NCBI RefSeq assembly: GCF_021033825.1
Contig: NZ_JAIFXZ010000003.1
Coordinates: 248,001-312,000, forward strand
DNA: 64,000 nt
Direction: 5' to 3'
From: Dietzia aurantiaca
Lineage (GTDB): Bacteria > Actinomycetota > Actinomycetes > Mycobacteriales > Mycobacteriaceae
Position 1 is the stretch's first letter. Every line of letters begins with the position of its first letter. The position numbers and the translations under genes are program-made. The notes under the pieces are model-generated. The model was not told where the DNA came from. It did not search any database and saw only the letters and a list, made by a program, of their open reading frames with translations. This document shows positions 44,844 through 54,152 of the stretch, one piece after another.

Positions 44844-45770
44844 ATGAGTCCGACCGTCGAACTGGCCATCCGTACTTCAGGCCTCGTGAAGACCTTCGGC
44901 GCGGTCCGAGCCCTCGACGGACTCGATCTCGAGGTCGAGCGTGGCGAGGTCCACGGGTTTCTCGGCCCGAACGGCGCGGGCAAATCCACCGCGATCAGAG
45001 TGCTGCTGGGACTGCTGCGCGCCAACGGCGGCACCGCGGAGTTGTTGGGCGGCGACCCGTGGCGAGATGTCGTGACACTCCATCGTCGCCTCGCCTACGT
45101 GCCCGGCGACGTGGTGCTCTGGCCTTCCCTGTCGGGGGGTGAGGCCATCGATCTCCTCGGCCGCATGCGCGGCGGGCTCGACGACGCGAGACGTGCCGCC
45201 CTCCTCGAGCGGTTCGAGCTGGACCCCACGAAGCGCGGCCGCACCTATTCCAAGGGGAACAGGCAGAAGGTCGCCATCATCGCCGCTCTGTCCTCCGACG
45301 TCGAACTCCTCATCCTGGACGAGCCCACCTCCGGTCTCGACCCGCTCATGGAGAAGGTGTTCCAGGAGGAGATCGCCGCGGAGAAGGCGCAGGGCCGCAC
45401 CATCCTGCTTTCCAGCCACATCATGAGCGAGGTGGAGACTCTGGCCGACCGGGTCAGCATCATCCGCGACGGCCGGATCGTCGAGCGCGGGACGCTCGAG
45501 CAGCTGCGGGGGAACAGCCTCGTCACGATCCGCGCCACGCTCGGTCGGGCACCCCGGGACCTCGGGGAACTGACATTCCTGCACGAGCCCGCCCTCGAGG
45601 GCGATCGCCTCACGGCATCGGTGCCGCCCGGCCGGATCAACGCCGCCATGGCCGGGCTGATCGCCTACGAGATGTCGGCGCTCACGGTCTCCCCGCCATC
45701 ACTGGAGGACCTGTTCCTCCGCCAGTACGAGGGCCAGCAGGACACCCGCGGACGGACGGCGTCGCGATGA
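44844..45770 (+). CDS. ABC exporter ATP-binding protein
   Basis: 308 aa. Walker A GPNGAGKST, Walker B LLILDEPTSGLDPL, H-loop ILLSSHIMSEVETL. The signature is degenerate (YSKGNRQKVAI in place of LSGGQ), common in this drug-exporter branch. The C-terminal extension of about 80 residues is typical of DrrA/tetronasin-type ATPases. ATG behind GAGGGG. The stop overlaps the permease ATG. Probably exports a hydrophobic or antibiotic-like compound; substrate unknown. Confidence 0.88.
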   Translation: MSPTVELAIRTSGLVKTFGAVRALDGLDLEVERGEVHGFLGPNGAGKSTAIRVLLGLLRANGGTAELLGGDPWRDVVTLHRRLAYVPGDVVLWPSLSGGEAIDLLGRMRGGLDDARRAALLERFELDPTKRGRTYSKGNRQKVAIIAALSSDVELLILDEPTSGLDPLMEKVFQEEIAAEKAQGRTILLSSHIMSEVETLADRVSIIRDGRIVERGTLEQLRGNSLVTIRATLGRAPRDLGELTFLHEPALEGDRLTASVPPGRINAAMAGLIAYEMSALTVSPPSLEDLFLRQYEGQQDTRGRTASR

Positions 45771-47356
45771 CCTCGACACTCACCGGCACCCGCCCGCTGC
45801 TGCGGGTGGCACTGCGCCTGGACGTCCGCAACATCGCACCCTGGGTCGTGCTCATCTCCGCGCTGTCCGCGACCTCCGTCCTCGCCTACACCTGGATCTT
45901 CCCGACCGCCGCCGAACGACAGGAGCTCGCCGCGACCCTCGGCGCCAATCCCGCGCTGGCGCTGGTCTTCGGCCCGGCGCGCGACCTGATGACAGCCGAC
46001 GGGTTCAATGCGTGGCGCGCCGGGCAGCTCGGCGCACTCCTCGCCGGCATCATGGCGATCCTGACGGTCGTACGGAACAGTCGCGAGCACGAGGACTCCG
46101 GCCAGGCGGAACTGATCGCCTCCGGTGTCACCGGTCGCCACTCACGTCTCATGGTCGCCGTGCTCCTGGCCGTGGCGGCGTCGGTTGCGGTCGGGGTGGT
46201 GTGTTTCCTGCTCACCATCGCCTGTGGGGGCGGCGCGGTCGCCACCCTGACGCTGGCCGCCACCTTCTCCGCATCAGGTCTGATCTTCGGTGCCGTAGCG
46301 GCTGTCACGGCGCAGCTGGGATCGGATGCCCGCACCTCGAGCAGCCTGGCGATCGCGACCCTGGCGGTCTGCTTCGCGCTGCGCGGTTACCTCGACGCCG
46401 GCGACGCCCCGGCGTGGACGGTCTGGCTGACCCCTCTCGGGTGGTTGGAGCGCACCGACCCCGGTGGTGCGAACAACGGGTGGCCGCTGCTCGCCGCGCT
46501 GGCACTGTACGGCGCCCTGGTGACAGCGGCGTTCGCCCTGCAGAGCCGCCGGGACTTCGGCCAGGGTCTGGTCCCCCCGCGGCCCGGCCCGGAGACCGGC
46601 GGTGTCGTCACCTCGGTGTGGGGCCTGGCCGTGCGCCTCCACCGCGCCATGATCGTGTCCTGGCTGATCGGGCTGGCAGCACTCGGCGCCCTGGTCGGCA
46701 GTCTCACCGGGTCCCTCGGGACGCTCTTCACCGCGAACCCGGAGATGGCGAGGGTGATCGTCTCGGGAGGTTCGGGCGCGACCGACCTGACCATGGCGTT
46801 CGTGGCGACCATTCTGCAGATCGTCGCGATCGTCGCGAGCATCATGGGCGTGCAGGTCGTCATGCGTATCCACGCCGACGAGGTCGCACTACGCACGGAA
46901 CCGTTGTACGCGACCGCGATTCGCCGGTGGGTCTATCTGGCGTCCAATGTCGTGGTGGCGCTGCTCGGAACCGCGATCGGGATGACCCTGGCCGGACTCG
47001 CGCTCGGCCTGGTCGCGGCACGCTCCACCGACCTCTCCGTGGCGACGGTCCTCGGGCAGGCGGTGGCAACCACACCGGGGGTCTGGGTGCTCGTCGCGCT
47101 CGCGGTCGCGGCCGTCGGGGCGGCGCCGCGGATCCGACTCGTCGGTTGGTTGGGGTTGGTCGCGACGTTCGCGCTCACCCTGCTCGGCCCGACCTTCAGG
47201 CTGCCCGACTGGGCACTCGACGTCAGCCCGCTCCGTCACGTCCCGACGGTCGACGCAGCGGCCCCGCACTGGAGCGGGCTCGGCTGGCTCCTGCTGGTCG
47301 CCGCCGCCCTGCTCGTCGTCGGGTTCGCGGGCTACCGCCGCCGCGATATCGGCTGA
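45767..47356 (+). CDS. ABC exporter permease (tetronasin-type)
   Basis: 529 aa, about 12 hydrophobic segments in two similar halves, with a polar linker around residues 265-285 (RRDFGQGLVPPRPGPETGG). Known for TnrB3-like permeases: ATARPL-type start (here TRPLLRVALRLDVRNIAPWV), NSREHEDSGQAELIASGVTG and the matching VVMRIHADEVALRTEPLYAT. Coupled to the ATPase by ATGA. Converges on cobM with 48 bases between; no clear terminator. Confidence 0.87.
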   Translation: MTSTLTGTRPLLRVALRLDVRNIAPWVVLISALSATSVLAYTWIFPTAAERQELAATLGANPALALVFGPARDLMTADGFNAWRAGQLGALLAGIMAILTVVRNSREHEDSGQAELIASGVTGRHSRLMVAVLLAVAASVAVGVVCFLLTIACGGGAVATLTLAATFSASGLIFGAVAAVTAQLGSDARTSSSLAIATLAVCFALRGYLDAGDAPAWTVWLTPLGWLERTDPGGANNGWPLLAALALYGALVTAAFALQSRRDFGQGLVPPRPGPETGGVVTSVWGLAVRLHRAMIVSWLIGLAALGALVGSLTGSLGTLFTANPEMARVIVSGGSGATDLTMAFVATILQIVAIVASIMGVQVVMRIHADEVALRTEPLYATAIRRWVYLASNVVVALLGTAIGMTLAGLALGLVAARSTDLSVATVLGQAVATTPGVWVLVALAVAAVGAAPRIRLVGWLGLVATFALTLLGPTFRLPDWALDVSPLRHVPTVDAAAPHWSGLGWLLLVAAALLVVGFAGYRRRDIG

Positions 47357-47404
47357 GATCGGGTGACCTCGCGCCCTGCGCGGGCCGGTGGCCTCCCGCC
47401 CTAT

Positions 47405-48172
47405 CTACCGCCCGGCTCGCCGCCGCTTCGACTCCCGCTCCGGGTGGGAGGAATAGAGCCACGACTCGGCCGAGCCGGGCCGGTCCAGCGCGCGGCCGAC
47501 CAGGATGACCGCGGCCTGTCGTAGTCCCGCCGCCTCGACGGAGTCGGCGATGTCGGCGAGCGTGCCCCGTAGTTCCACGCGGTGCGGGCGGCTGGCATTG
47601 GCGACCACGGCGACCGGGCAGTCCGCGCCGTGGGTGGGGATCAACCGCTCGGCGAGCTCGCGGGTCCGCGTGATGGCCAGGTGCAGCACCAACGTAGCCC
47701 CGGTGGCGGCGAAGTTCTCCAACGCCTCGGCCGACGGCATCGCCGTGGAGCGGGCCTGTACCCGGGTGAGCACCACCGACTGCACCACCTCCGGCACGGT
47801 GAGCTCCACGCCCAGCTCGGCGGCGGCCGCCGCGTAGGCGGGCACGCCCGGCACCACGTCCCACGGCACCCCGGCGGCGTCGAGGCGGCGGGTCTGCTCG
47901 GCCAGCGCCGAGTACAGCGACGGATCGCCCGAGCACAGCCGCACCACGTCCAGCCCCTCGGCGTGAGCGCCGGCGATCTCGGCGATGATTCCATCCAGGT
48001 CCAGGTGTCGGGTGTCGACCAGGCGGACATCGGGCCGGCAGTGATCGAGAACGCCCTCATCGAGGTAGGTGCCGGCGTAGAGGCAGACGTCGGCCGCCCG
48101 AAGCGCCGCGGCCGCACGCAGCGTGAGCAGGTCGGCGGCGCCGGGGCCGGCGCCCACGAAATGAACGGTCAC
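47405..48172 (-). CDS. cobM: Precorrin-4 C11-methyltransferase CobM
   Basis: 255 aa. Methylates C11 of precorrin-4 to precorrin-5. Seen: VHFVGAGPGAADLLTLRAAA, CLYAGTYLDEGVLDHC, VRLCSGDPSLYSALAEQ, VVPGVPAYAAAAAELGVELT, and LTRVQARSTAMPSAE, all characteristic of CobM/CbiF. The GTG at 48172 overlaps the cobL stop (GTGA) and is preceded by GGAG; longer starts inside cobL are rejected. Basic tail KRRRAGR. Second gene of cobL-cobM. Confidence 0.95.
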   Translation of the reverse strand: MTVHFVGAGPGAADLLTLRAAAALRAADVCLYAGTYLDEGVLDHCRPDVRLVDTRHLDLDGIIAEIAGAHAEGLDVVRLCSGDPSLYSALAEQTRRLDAAGVPWDVVPGVPAYAAAAAELGVELTVPEVVQSVVLTRVQARSTAMPSAEALENFAATGATLVLHLAITRTRELAERLIPTHGADCPVAVVANASRPHRVELRGTLADIADSVEAAGLRQAAVILVGRALDRPGSAESWLYSSHPERESKRRRAGR

Positions 48173-49455
48173 GGGGTCTCCTCTACAGACGTCGATAAAG
48201 GTTTGACGGCGGCCCACTGCACCACCGCGCGCGCGGGCGCCCAGCCGGTGAACCCGCCGATCGCGTCGGCGTGTTCCACGTGGAACCTGGTCAGTTCTCC
48301 GCCGAGTTCGGCGCGGGCGTCCACCAGCACGCGCTCGGTCTCGACGGTGACCGCGTGTGCGACCAGCCGACCGCCCGGCCGGAGCGCATCCCAGCACAGG
48401 TCGACCAGTCCCGGAGCAGTGCCACCACCGCCGATGAACACGGCGTCCGGGCGGGGATACCCCTCCAGCGCCTCGGGTGCACGACCCCGGACGACCTCGA
48501 GCGCGGGCACCCCGAGGCGGGCGGCGTTGCGACTGATCCGCTCGGCGCGGGCGGGGTTCGCCTCGACCGCGATCGTCCGGCAACTCGGGTGGGCCCGCAT
48601 CCACTCGATCCCCACCGAGCCGGCACCGGCCCCCACGTCCCAGAGCAACTCCCCGTACCCCGGGGCCAGCCGGGACAGGGCCGAGGCCCTCAGGTCGCGG
48701 CGCGTGAGCTGGCCGTCGGATTCAAAGGCGTCATCGGGAAGCCCGGGCACCATGCCCAGACGTCGCGCCGGGTGAGGGGCCACGCTGTCGGCGTTGTCGT
48801 CGTCGTCGGGATGCCCGTCGTCCAGCCCCGCGTCGACCGCGCACTCCACCGCCAGCACGTGCAGGATCGGGGCCTCGTCGCCCGGCGCCCACTCGCTCGC
48901 GCGACTGCGCTCGCTCGCCTCCGTGGGGGCGCCCAGGTCGGCCAGCACGGTCATCGCACTCGCGCCGAAGCCGGCGGCGGTGAGCGTCGCGGCGACCTCG
49001 GCGGGCGTGTGGCGGTCAGCGGAGAGGATCAGGATCCGACGCCCGGGGAACAGTTCGCGGGCGACCGTGCGATGGTCCCGGAGCACCGCCACGGACTCGG
49101 CCGACCAGCCCAACCGCGCGCGGGCCAGCGCCACCGACGAGACGGCCGGAAGCACCGTCACCGCGTCGCGGCCGAGTGCTGTGATGAGCGTCGTGCCGAT
49201 CCCCGCGAACAGCGGATCCCCCGAGGCCAGAGCCACTATCCGGCGGTCGCGGTGGCGCTCGAGGAGCGTGGGCAGATCAGGCAGAAGCGGCCGCGGCCAG
49301 GGCTCCCGCACCGCCGCCACCTCGCCCGGGATCATCGCCAGATGACGCTCCCCGCCGAGCAGCACATCGGCGCCACGGACGGCGCGACGGCGGGCCTCGT
49401 CGAGGCCGTCCCAGCCGTCGCCGCCGATGCCCACCACGACCACCTGTGCGTTCAT
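48169..49455 (-). CDS. cobL: Precorrin-6Y C5,15-methyltransferase (decarboxylating) CobL
   Basis: 428 aa, CbiE-CbiT fusion. N-terminal CbiE-like methylase (about 1-200; VVVVGIGGDGWDGLDEARRR, LASGDPLFAGIGTTL). C-terminal CbiT-like Rossmann methylase (about 245-428; LLWDVGAGAGSVGIEWMRAH, IAVEANPARAERISRNAARL, FIGGGGTAPGLVD). It methylates C5 and C15 and decarboxylates the C12 side chain. A linker of about 35 residues rich in Asp (DDGHPDDDDNADS) joins the domains. ATG at 49455. No riboswitch is seen on its own strand. Confidence 0.95.
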   Translation of the reverse strand: MNAQVVVVGIGGDGWDGLDEARRRAVRGADVLLGGERHLAMIPGEVAAVREPWPRPLLPDLPTLLERHRDRRIVALASGDPLFAGIGTTLITALGRDAVTVLPAVSSVALARARLGWSAESVAVLRDHRTVARELFPGRRILILSADRHTPAEVAATLTAAGFGASAMTVLADLGAPTEASERSRASEWAPGDEAPILHVLAVECAVDAGLDDGHPDDDDNADSVAPHPARRLGMVPGLPDDAFESDGQLTRRDLRASALSRLAPGYGELLWDVGAGAGSVGIEWMRAHPSCRTIAVEANPARAERISRNAARLGVPALEVVRGRAPEALEGYPRPDAVFIGGGGTAPGLVDLCWDALRPGGRLVAHAVTVETERVLVDARAELGGELTRFHVEHADAIGGFTGWAPARAVVQWAAVKPLSTSVEETP

Positions 49456-49539
49456 GAGCCGGAAGACTACAGCCGAGGCCGCGAGCCGCGCTGTCCGAGA
49501 TGGTGGGTAGCCTGGCATGCAGATAACTCAAACAACCCC

Positions 49540-49705
49540 ACAGCACGAGGTGCCCCACGACCCGCCCAGGCGGTGCGGAGGGGAGAATCAGGGAAGCCGG
49601 TGAGAATCCGGCACAGGGCCCGCTACGGTGACCCGCGCCTCTCGGACGTCCGCGCCCAGCGCACACGTCCGAGATGAGCCGGGAAGTCCGGAGACCGGCC
49701 TCGCG
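49540..49705 (+). promoter_or_regulatory. Cobalamin riboswitch upstream of chlID-cobO-cobB
   Basis: Contains CACGAGGTGCCCC, AATCAGGGAAGCCGGTGAGA, ATCCGGCACAGGGCCCGC with TACGGTGACC (B12-box variant), and GAAGTCCGGAGACCGGCC at the 3' end. The chlID ATG follows about 36 bases later. A TAGCCT hexamer (49508-49513) could be the -10. The variable arm is long and G+C-rich. Confidence 0.9.
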
Positions 49706-49740
49706 CTGACCGCCACTGGCAGACGAGAGCGGGAGCCCCC

Positions 49741-51942
49741 ATGCCACAGCACTACCCTTTCAGCGCCGTCGTCGGATCCGATGACATGGCGCTCGCCCTC
49801 ATCCTCACCGCGGTGTCGCCGGCGGTGGGTGGTGTCCTCATCCGCGGCGAGAAGGGCACTGCCAAGTCCACGATGGTGCGCGCGCTCACCGGCGTCCTAC
49901 CGCCCATCGACGTGGTGGCCGGGGACCGCTTCTCCTCCGCGCCCACCGACCGCGGCACCGAGACCCCCGACGGCCGAATCCCCGCCGACGCCCCCGTCGA
50001 GCAGCGTGCCGTCCGCCTGGTCGAGCTACCGATCGGCGTGTCCGAGGACCGCATCACCGGCTCTCTACATCTGGAGAGTGCACTCAGCGACGGCGTCACC
50101 GTCTTCGAGCCCGGCCTGCTCGCGCGCGCCCACCGCGGCCTGCTGTACGTGGACGAGGTCAACCTCCTGCACGACCACGTGGTGGACCTGCTCCTCGACG
50201 CCGCGGCGATGGGTCGGGTGACCGTCGAGCGCGACGGCGTCTCGGTGGACCACGCCGCGCGGTTCGTGCTGATCGGCACCATGAACCCCGAGGAGGGCGA
50301 GCTCCGGCCCCAGTTACTGGACCGATTCGGCCTCACCGTGGAGGTGGCCGCCCCGCGCGACCCCGAACTCCGGGCCGAGGTGGTGCGCCGCCGCATCGCA
50401 TTCGAGTCCGACCCGGCCGGGTTCGCCTCGAGCTTCGCCGCCGACGAGGCCGCGCTGGCCGAGCGGATCGTCGCCGCGCGCGAGATGGTCGCCCGCGTGC
50501 CGATGTCGCCGTGGGCACTGGCCACCATCGCGCGGGTCTGCGCCGGGTTCGACGTGGACGGCATGCGCGCCGACATCGTCACCGCCCGCACCGCCGCCGC
50601 GCACGCCGCCTGGCAGGGCCGGGCGCGGATCACGCGCGAGGACATCCGCGTCGCCGCGCGCATGGCGCTACCCCACCGCCGGCGGCGCGCCCCGTTCGAT
50701 GCGCCGGGCCTCGACGAGGACCTGTTGGAGAGGTTGTTGGGCGACGACGACGAGCCCGACCCCGAGCCCGACGGGGATCCGGACACCGAGTCCACGGATC
50801 ACGCCGAGACCTCGGACGGGCGGCCCGGCACCGACGGGGCTCCCGAGGCGGACGCACCCCGGGATGCGGACACGGCCGATGCAGCCGCACCGAGCGCCGC
50901 CGACGGCAACCGCATCGACCCCGGCACAGACACCCACCCGGACACAGAACCCGACACCGACCGCGGCACCGAGGAGTCCGACACCGGCGCCGCAGACCCG
51001 CAGCGCCCCGACACCGAGCAGGGCCCCCACACCGCCGAGGAGGGCGACCCGGGTGACTCCCCGGCCGGGGCGCCCGGCGGCGTCCCGCCCGGCACCGTGG
51101 CCTCCGCCGCGGACCCGTACCGCACCCGGCTGCTGTCCGTCGCGGGCACCGGCCACGGCGCCGCCGGCCGCCGGTCGCGCGCGCTCACCAGCTCGGGTCG
51201 TCGGATCGGATCGGGCGACTTCACCGGCTCGGACCTGCACCTTCCCGCCACCATCCGCGCCGCCGCCAGGTGGCAGGCGGGCCGCGGCCGCACCGGGGGC
51301 CGGCAGGGCGGCCGGCTGCTGCTGGCCCCCGAGGACCTGCGCTCGGCCGTGCGCGAGGGCCGCGAGTCCAACCTCGTGCTCTTCTGCGTGGACGCCTCCG
51401 GGTCCATGGCCGCCCGGACCCGGATGGAGCAGGTCAAGACCGCCATCCTCTCGCTGCTGCTGGACGCCTATCGCCGCCGCGATACCGTAGGCCTGGTGAC
51501 TTTCCGCGGGTCCGGCGCGCAGGTCGCCCTGCCGCCCACCTCCTCGGTGGACATCGCCGCGACGCGCCTGGCGGAGCTCCCCGGGGGCGGCCGCACCCCA
51601 CTGGCGGAGGGACTGCTCGCCACCGCCGAGGTGCTGCGGATCGAGAAGGTTCGCGATCCGCGGCGGCGGCCGCTCGTCGTCGTCGTCACCGATGGCCGCG
51701 CCACCCACGGCCCGGACGCCCTCGCACGGTCCCGCGCCGCGGCGACCGGGCTGGCGTCGCTCGGCACTACATCCGTTGTGGTGGACTGCGAGACCGGCCG
51801 GTTCCGCATGGGACTGGCCGCCGAACTCGCCGCACAATTGGGCGCCGAGCACGTGCCCCTGGGCGAGGTCACCGCCGAGGGGCTCACCGACACCGTCCGC
51901 GCCCGCACCCACTCACGCTCTCCCCGAAACGAGGTGGCCTGA
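49741..51942 (+). CDS. ChlI-ChlD fusion, probable AAA+/VWA motor for cobaltochelatase
   Basis: 733 aa. N-terminal AAA+ ATPase (1-330): Walker A GEKGTAKST at 36-44, LLYVDEVNLLHDHVVDLLLD, IGTMNPEEGELRPQLLDRFG. Linker about 334-450 is very acidic and rich in Thr/Pro (GDDDEPDPEPDGDPDTES and on). C-terminal VWA domain with MIDAS DASGSM (Asp551) and VVTDGRATHG. Magnesium chelatase needs ChlH, absent here; CobN is present but CobS/CobT are not. In mycobacteria-type genomes this fusion stands in for CobST. Riboswitch control and cobO coupling (TGATG overlap) support the cobalt role. Confidence 0.88.
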   Translation: MPQHYPFSAVVGSDDMALALILTAVSPAVGGVLIRGEKGTAKSTMVRALTGVLPPIDVVAGDRFSSAPTDRGTETPDGRIPADAPVEQRAVRLVELPIGVSEDRITGSLHLESALSDGVTVFEPGLLARAHRGLLYVDEVNLLHDHVVDLLLDAAAMGRVTVERDGVSVDHAARFVLIGTMNPEEGELRPQLLDRFGLTVEVAAPRDPELRAEVVRRRIAFESDPAGFASSFAADEAALAERIVAAREMVARVPMSPWALATIARVCAGFDVDGMRADIVTARTAAAHAAWQGRARITREDIRVAARMALPHRRRRAPFDAPGLDEDLLERLLGDDDEPDPEPDGDPDTESTDHAETSDGRPGTDGAPEADAPRDADTADAAAPSAADGNRIDPGTDTHPDTEPDTDRGTEESDTGAADPQRPDTEQGPHTAEEGDPGDSPAGAPGGVPPGTVASAADPYRTRLLSVAGTGHGAAGRRSRALTSSGRRIGSGDFTGSDLHLPATIRAAARWQAGRGRTGGRQGGRLLLAPEDLRSAVREGRESNLVLFCVDASGSMAARTRMEQVKTAILSLLLDAYRRRDTVGLVTFRGSGAQVALPPTSSVDIAATRLAELPGGGRTPLAEGLLATAEVLRIEKVRDPRRRPLVVVVTDGRATHGPDALARSRAAATGLASLGTTSVVVDCETGRFRMGLAAELAAQLGAEHVPLGEVTAEGLTDTVRARTHSRSPRNEVA

Positions 51943-52556
51943 TGCCCAAGGGACAGCCCACGACCGTGCCCGATGACGGGCTCAGCACCCGCCAGCGCCG
52001 CAACCGGCCGCTGATCATGGTCCACACCGGGCCCGGCAAGGGGAAGTCCACGGCCGCGTTCGGCCTGGCCATGCGCGCGTGGAACCAGGGTTGGGACATC
52101 GGCGTGTTCCAGTTCGTGAAGTCCGCCAAGTGGAAGATCGGCGAGCAGAACGTCATGGAACGGCTCGGCAGGCTGCATGCCGAGACCGGCGAGGGCGGGC
52201 CCGTCGAGTGGCACAAGATGGGGTCGGGCTGGTCGTGGTCGCGCAAGGACGGAACCGAGGAGGACCACGCCGCCGATGCCGCCGAGGGCTGGGCCGAGAT
52301 CAAGCGCCGCCTTGCCGCCGAGCAGCACGATCTGTATCTGCTCGACGAGTTCACCTATCCCATCAAGTGGGGTTGGGTGGATGCGGCGGACGTGGCCGAG
52401 ACCCTCGCGGCCCGGCCCGGGCGGCAGCACGTGGTGATCACCGGCCGCGACGCCGATCCGAAGCTGATCGAGGTGGCCGACCTGGTCACCGAGATGGGCA
52501 AGGTCAAGCACCCGATGGATGCGGGGCAGAAGGGGCAGCGGGGCATTGAGTGGTGA
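51942..52556 (+). CDS. cobO: Cob(I)yrinic acid a,c-diamide adenosyltransferase CobO
   Basis: 204 aa. Adds the 5'-deoxyadenosyl upper ligand to cob(I)yrinate diamide. P-loop variant HTGPGKGKSTAAFG (residues 28-41), FQFVKSAKWKIGEQ, WHKMGSGWSWSRKD, LYLLDEFTYPIKWGW, VITGRDADPKLIEVADLVTE. CobO/BtuR type, not PduO. The ATG overlaps the chlID stop, so the two are coupled. Cobalt must first be reduced; no dedicated reductase is next to it. Confidence 0.95.
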   Translation: MPKGQPTTVPDDGLSTRQRRNRPLIMVHTGPGKGKSTAAFGLAMRAWNQGWDIGVFQFVKSAKWKIGEQNVMERLGRLHAETGEGGPVEWHKMGSGWSWSRKDGTEEDHAADAAEGWAEIKRRLAAEQHDLYLLDEFTYPIKWGWVDAADVAETLAARPGRQHVVITGRDADPKLIEVADLVTEMGKVKHPMDAGQKGQRGIEW

Positions 52557-52619
52557 GCCGGGCCGGCGCGGCCACCGCGACAGCGGCCACCGCGGCCCCG
52601 GCGCGCACGGTGGCGCGCG

Positions 52620-54152
52620 GTGAGCGCTGACCTGCCCCGATTCGTGGTGGCGGCGCCCGCGTCGGGGCACGGCAAGACCACCGTCGCCACGGGGCTGATG
52701 CTCGCGCTGCGGCGCGCAGGCCTGCGGGTCTCGGGACACAAGGTGGGCCCCGACTACATCGACCCCGGCTACCACGCCCTCGCCACCGGGCGGCCCGGCC
52801 GCAATCTCGACCCGCACCTCGTCGGCGAGGACCGGATCGTGCCGCTGCTCCGCCACGGGGCGTCGGCCGCTGGCGGGGCCGCGGCCGGCGTCGATGCGAG
52901 CTCCGGGGCTCCCGCGGGCGCGGGCCCGGCCGAGGTCGCGGTGATCGAGGGGGTGATGGGCCTCTACGACGGCCACATCGGCGGCGACGGGTTCGCCTCC
53001 ACCGCGCACGTCGCCGCGCTGACCGGCAGCCCGGTGATCCTCGTGGTGGACATCTCGCACGCCTCTCGCAGCATCGCGGCCGTGGTGCTGGGCATGGCGA
53101 CGTACGAGCCGGGGATCCGGATCGCGGGGGTCGTGCTCAACAAAGCCGGCTCCGAGCGGCACTCCGACGAGGTCCGCCGCGCGCTGGCGCCCCTGGGCAT
53201 CCCGGTGCTGGGCGTTCTGCACCGCGACGACAACGTCACCGCCCCCTCCCGCCACCTCGGACTGGTGCCCGCCGCCGAGCGCCCCGAGGCCGCGCGGTCG
53301 CTCGACCACCTGGCCGAGCGGGTGGCGGCATCGCTCGACCTGGAGGCCGTCATGCGCATCGCGCGGAGCGCCCCGCCGCTGGCCGGGGCGCCGTGGGACG
53401 CGGCCGAGGCGCTGGCGGGGGTCGGTGGCGCCGGGGCCGACGTACTGGCGGGGGGCGGTGGCGGCGGGGTCGACGACAACGACGACGACACGGCCCGCCC
53501 TCGCATCGCCGTGGCCGGTGGCCGGGCGTTCACCTTCCGCTACGCAGAGACGGTCGAATTACTGGAGGCGGCCGGCTGCTCGGTTGCGGCGTTCGACCCG
53601 CTGGCCGACGAGGCGCTGCCCGAGGGGACCGCAGGGATCTACCTGGGGGGCGGGTTCCCGGAGGTGCATGCCTCCGAACTCAGTGCGAACGGGCCGATGT
53701 TGTCCTCGCTGGGCGCGGCGATCGCGGCCGGCACGCCGACGGTCGCCGAGTGCGCCGGGCTGCTGTATCTCTGTCGCACCGTCGACGGCTCGCCCATGGT
53801 CGGGGCCGTGCCCGCGGATGCCGCGATGGCTCCCCGGCTCACGCTGGCGTACCGCCGGTCGACCGCGCCCGCCGACAGCGTGCTGGCCGCAGCGGGCACC
53901 GAGGTCACTGGCCACGAGTTCCACCGCACCGCGGTCGCCCCTTCTGCGGGGGTCCCGTCTGCCGAAGGTGTCCGCGAGATGGCTCCGGCATGGACGAGCA
54001 GCGCCGGGCCGGAGGGGTTCGCGGGTGCGTCGCTACATGCGTCCTACCTGCACACGCACTGGGCGGGCCACCCGGCACTCGCACGCCGCTTCGCCGACCA
54101 CGCGCACCGCTTCGCCACCCACCCGCGGTTGCAAGACATGCACTCGCAGTAG
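52620..54152 (+). CDS. cobB: Hydrogenobyrinic acid a,c-diamide synthase CobB
   Basis: 510 aa. Glutamine-dependent amidation of side chains a and c. N-terminal dethiobiotin-synthase-like domain (VVAAPASGHGKTTVATGLML, KVGPDYIDPGYH, VIEGVMGLYDGH). C-terminal class-I glutaminase with nucleophile Cys378 in VAECAGLLYL and GHEFHRT. A Gly/Asp-rich linker (GGGGGGVDDNDDDT) separates them. GTG start 63 bases after cobO. The C-terminus ATHPRLQDMHSQ repeats the C-terminal ATHPRLQDM of CobK, encoded on the other strand within an inverted repeat (see 54114). A tail of this kind is unusual. Confidence 0.94.
   Translation: MSADLPRFVVAAPASGHGKTTVATGLMLALRRAGLRVSGHKVGPDYIDPGYHALATGRPGRNLDPHLVGEDRIVPLLRHGASAAGGAAAGVDASSGAPAGAGPAEVAVIEGVMGLYDGHIGGDGFASTAHVAALTGSPVILVVDISHASRSIAAVVLGMATYEPGIRIAGVVLNKAGSERHSDEVRRALAPLGIPVLGVLHRDDNVTAPSRHLGLVPAAERPEAARSLDHLAERVAASLDLEAVMRIARSAPPLAGAPWDAAEALAGVGGAGADVLAGGGGGGVDDNDDDTARPRIAVAGGRAFTFRYAETVELLEAAGCSVAAFDPLADEALPEGTAGIYLGGGFPEVHASELSANGPMLSSLGAAIAAGTPTVAECAGLLYLCRTVDGSPMVGAVPADAAMAPRLTLAYRRSTAPADSVLAAAGTEVTGHEFHRTAVAPSAGVPSAEGVREMAPAWTSSAGPEGFAGASLHASYLHTHWAGHPALARRFADHAHRFATHPRLQDMHSQ

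Noticed and set aside
49741-51942. Magnesium chelatase for chlorophyll synthesis
   Set aside because: No chlorophyll genes or chlH; cobalamin riboswitch and cobO coupling favour cobaltochelatase.
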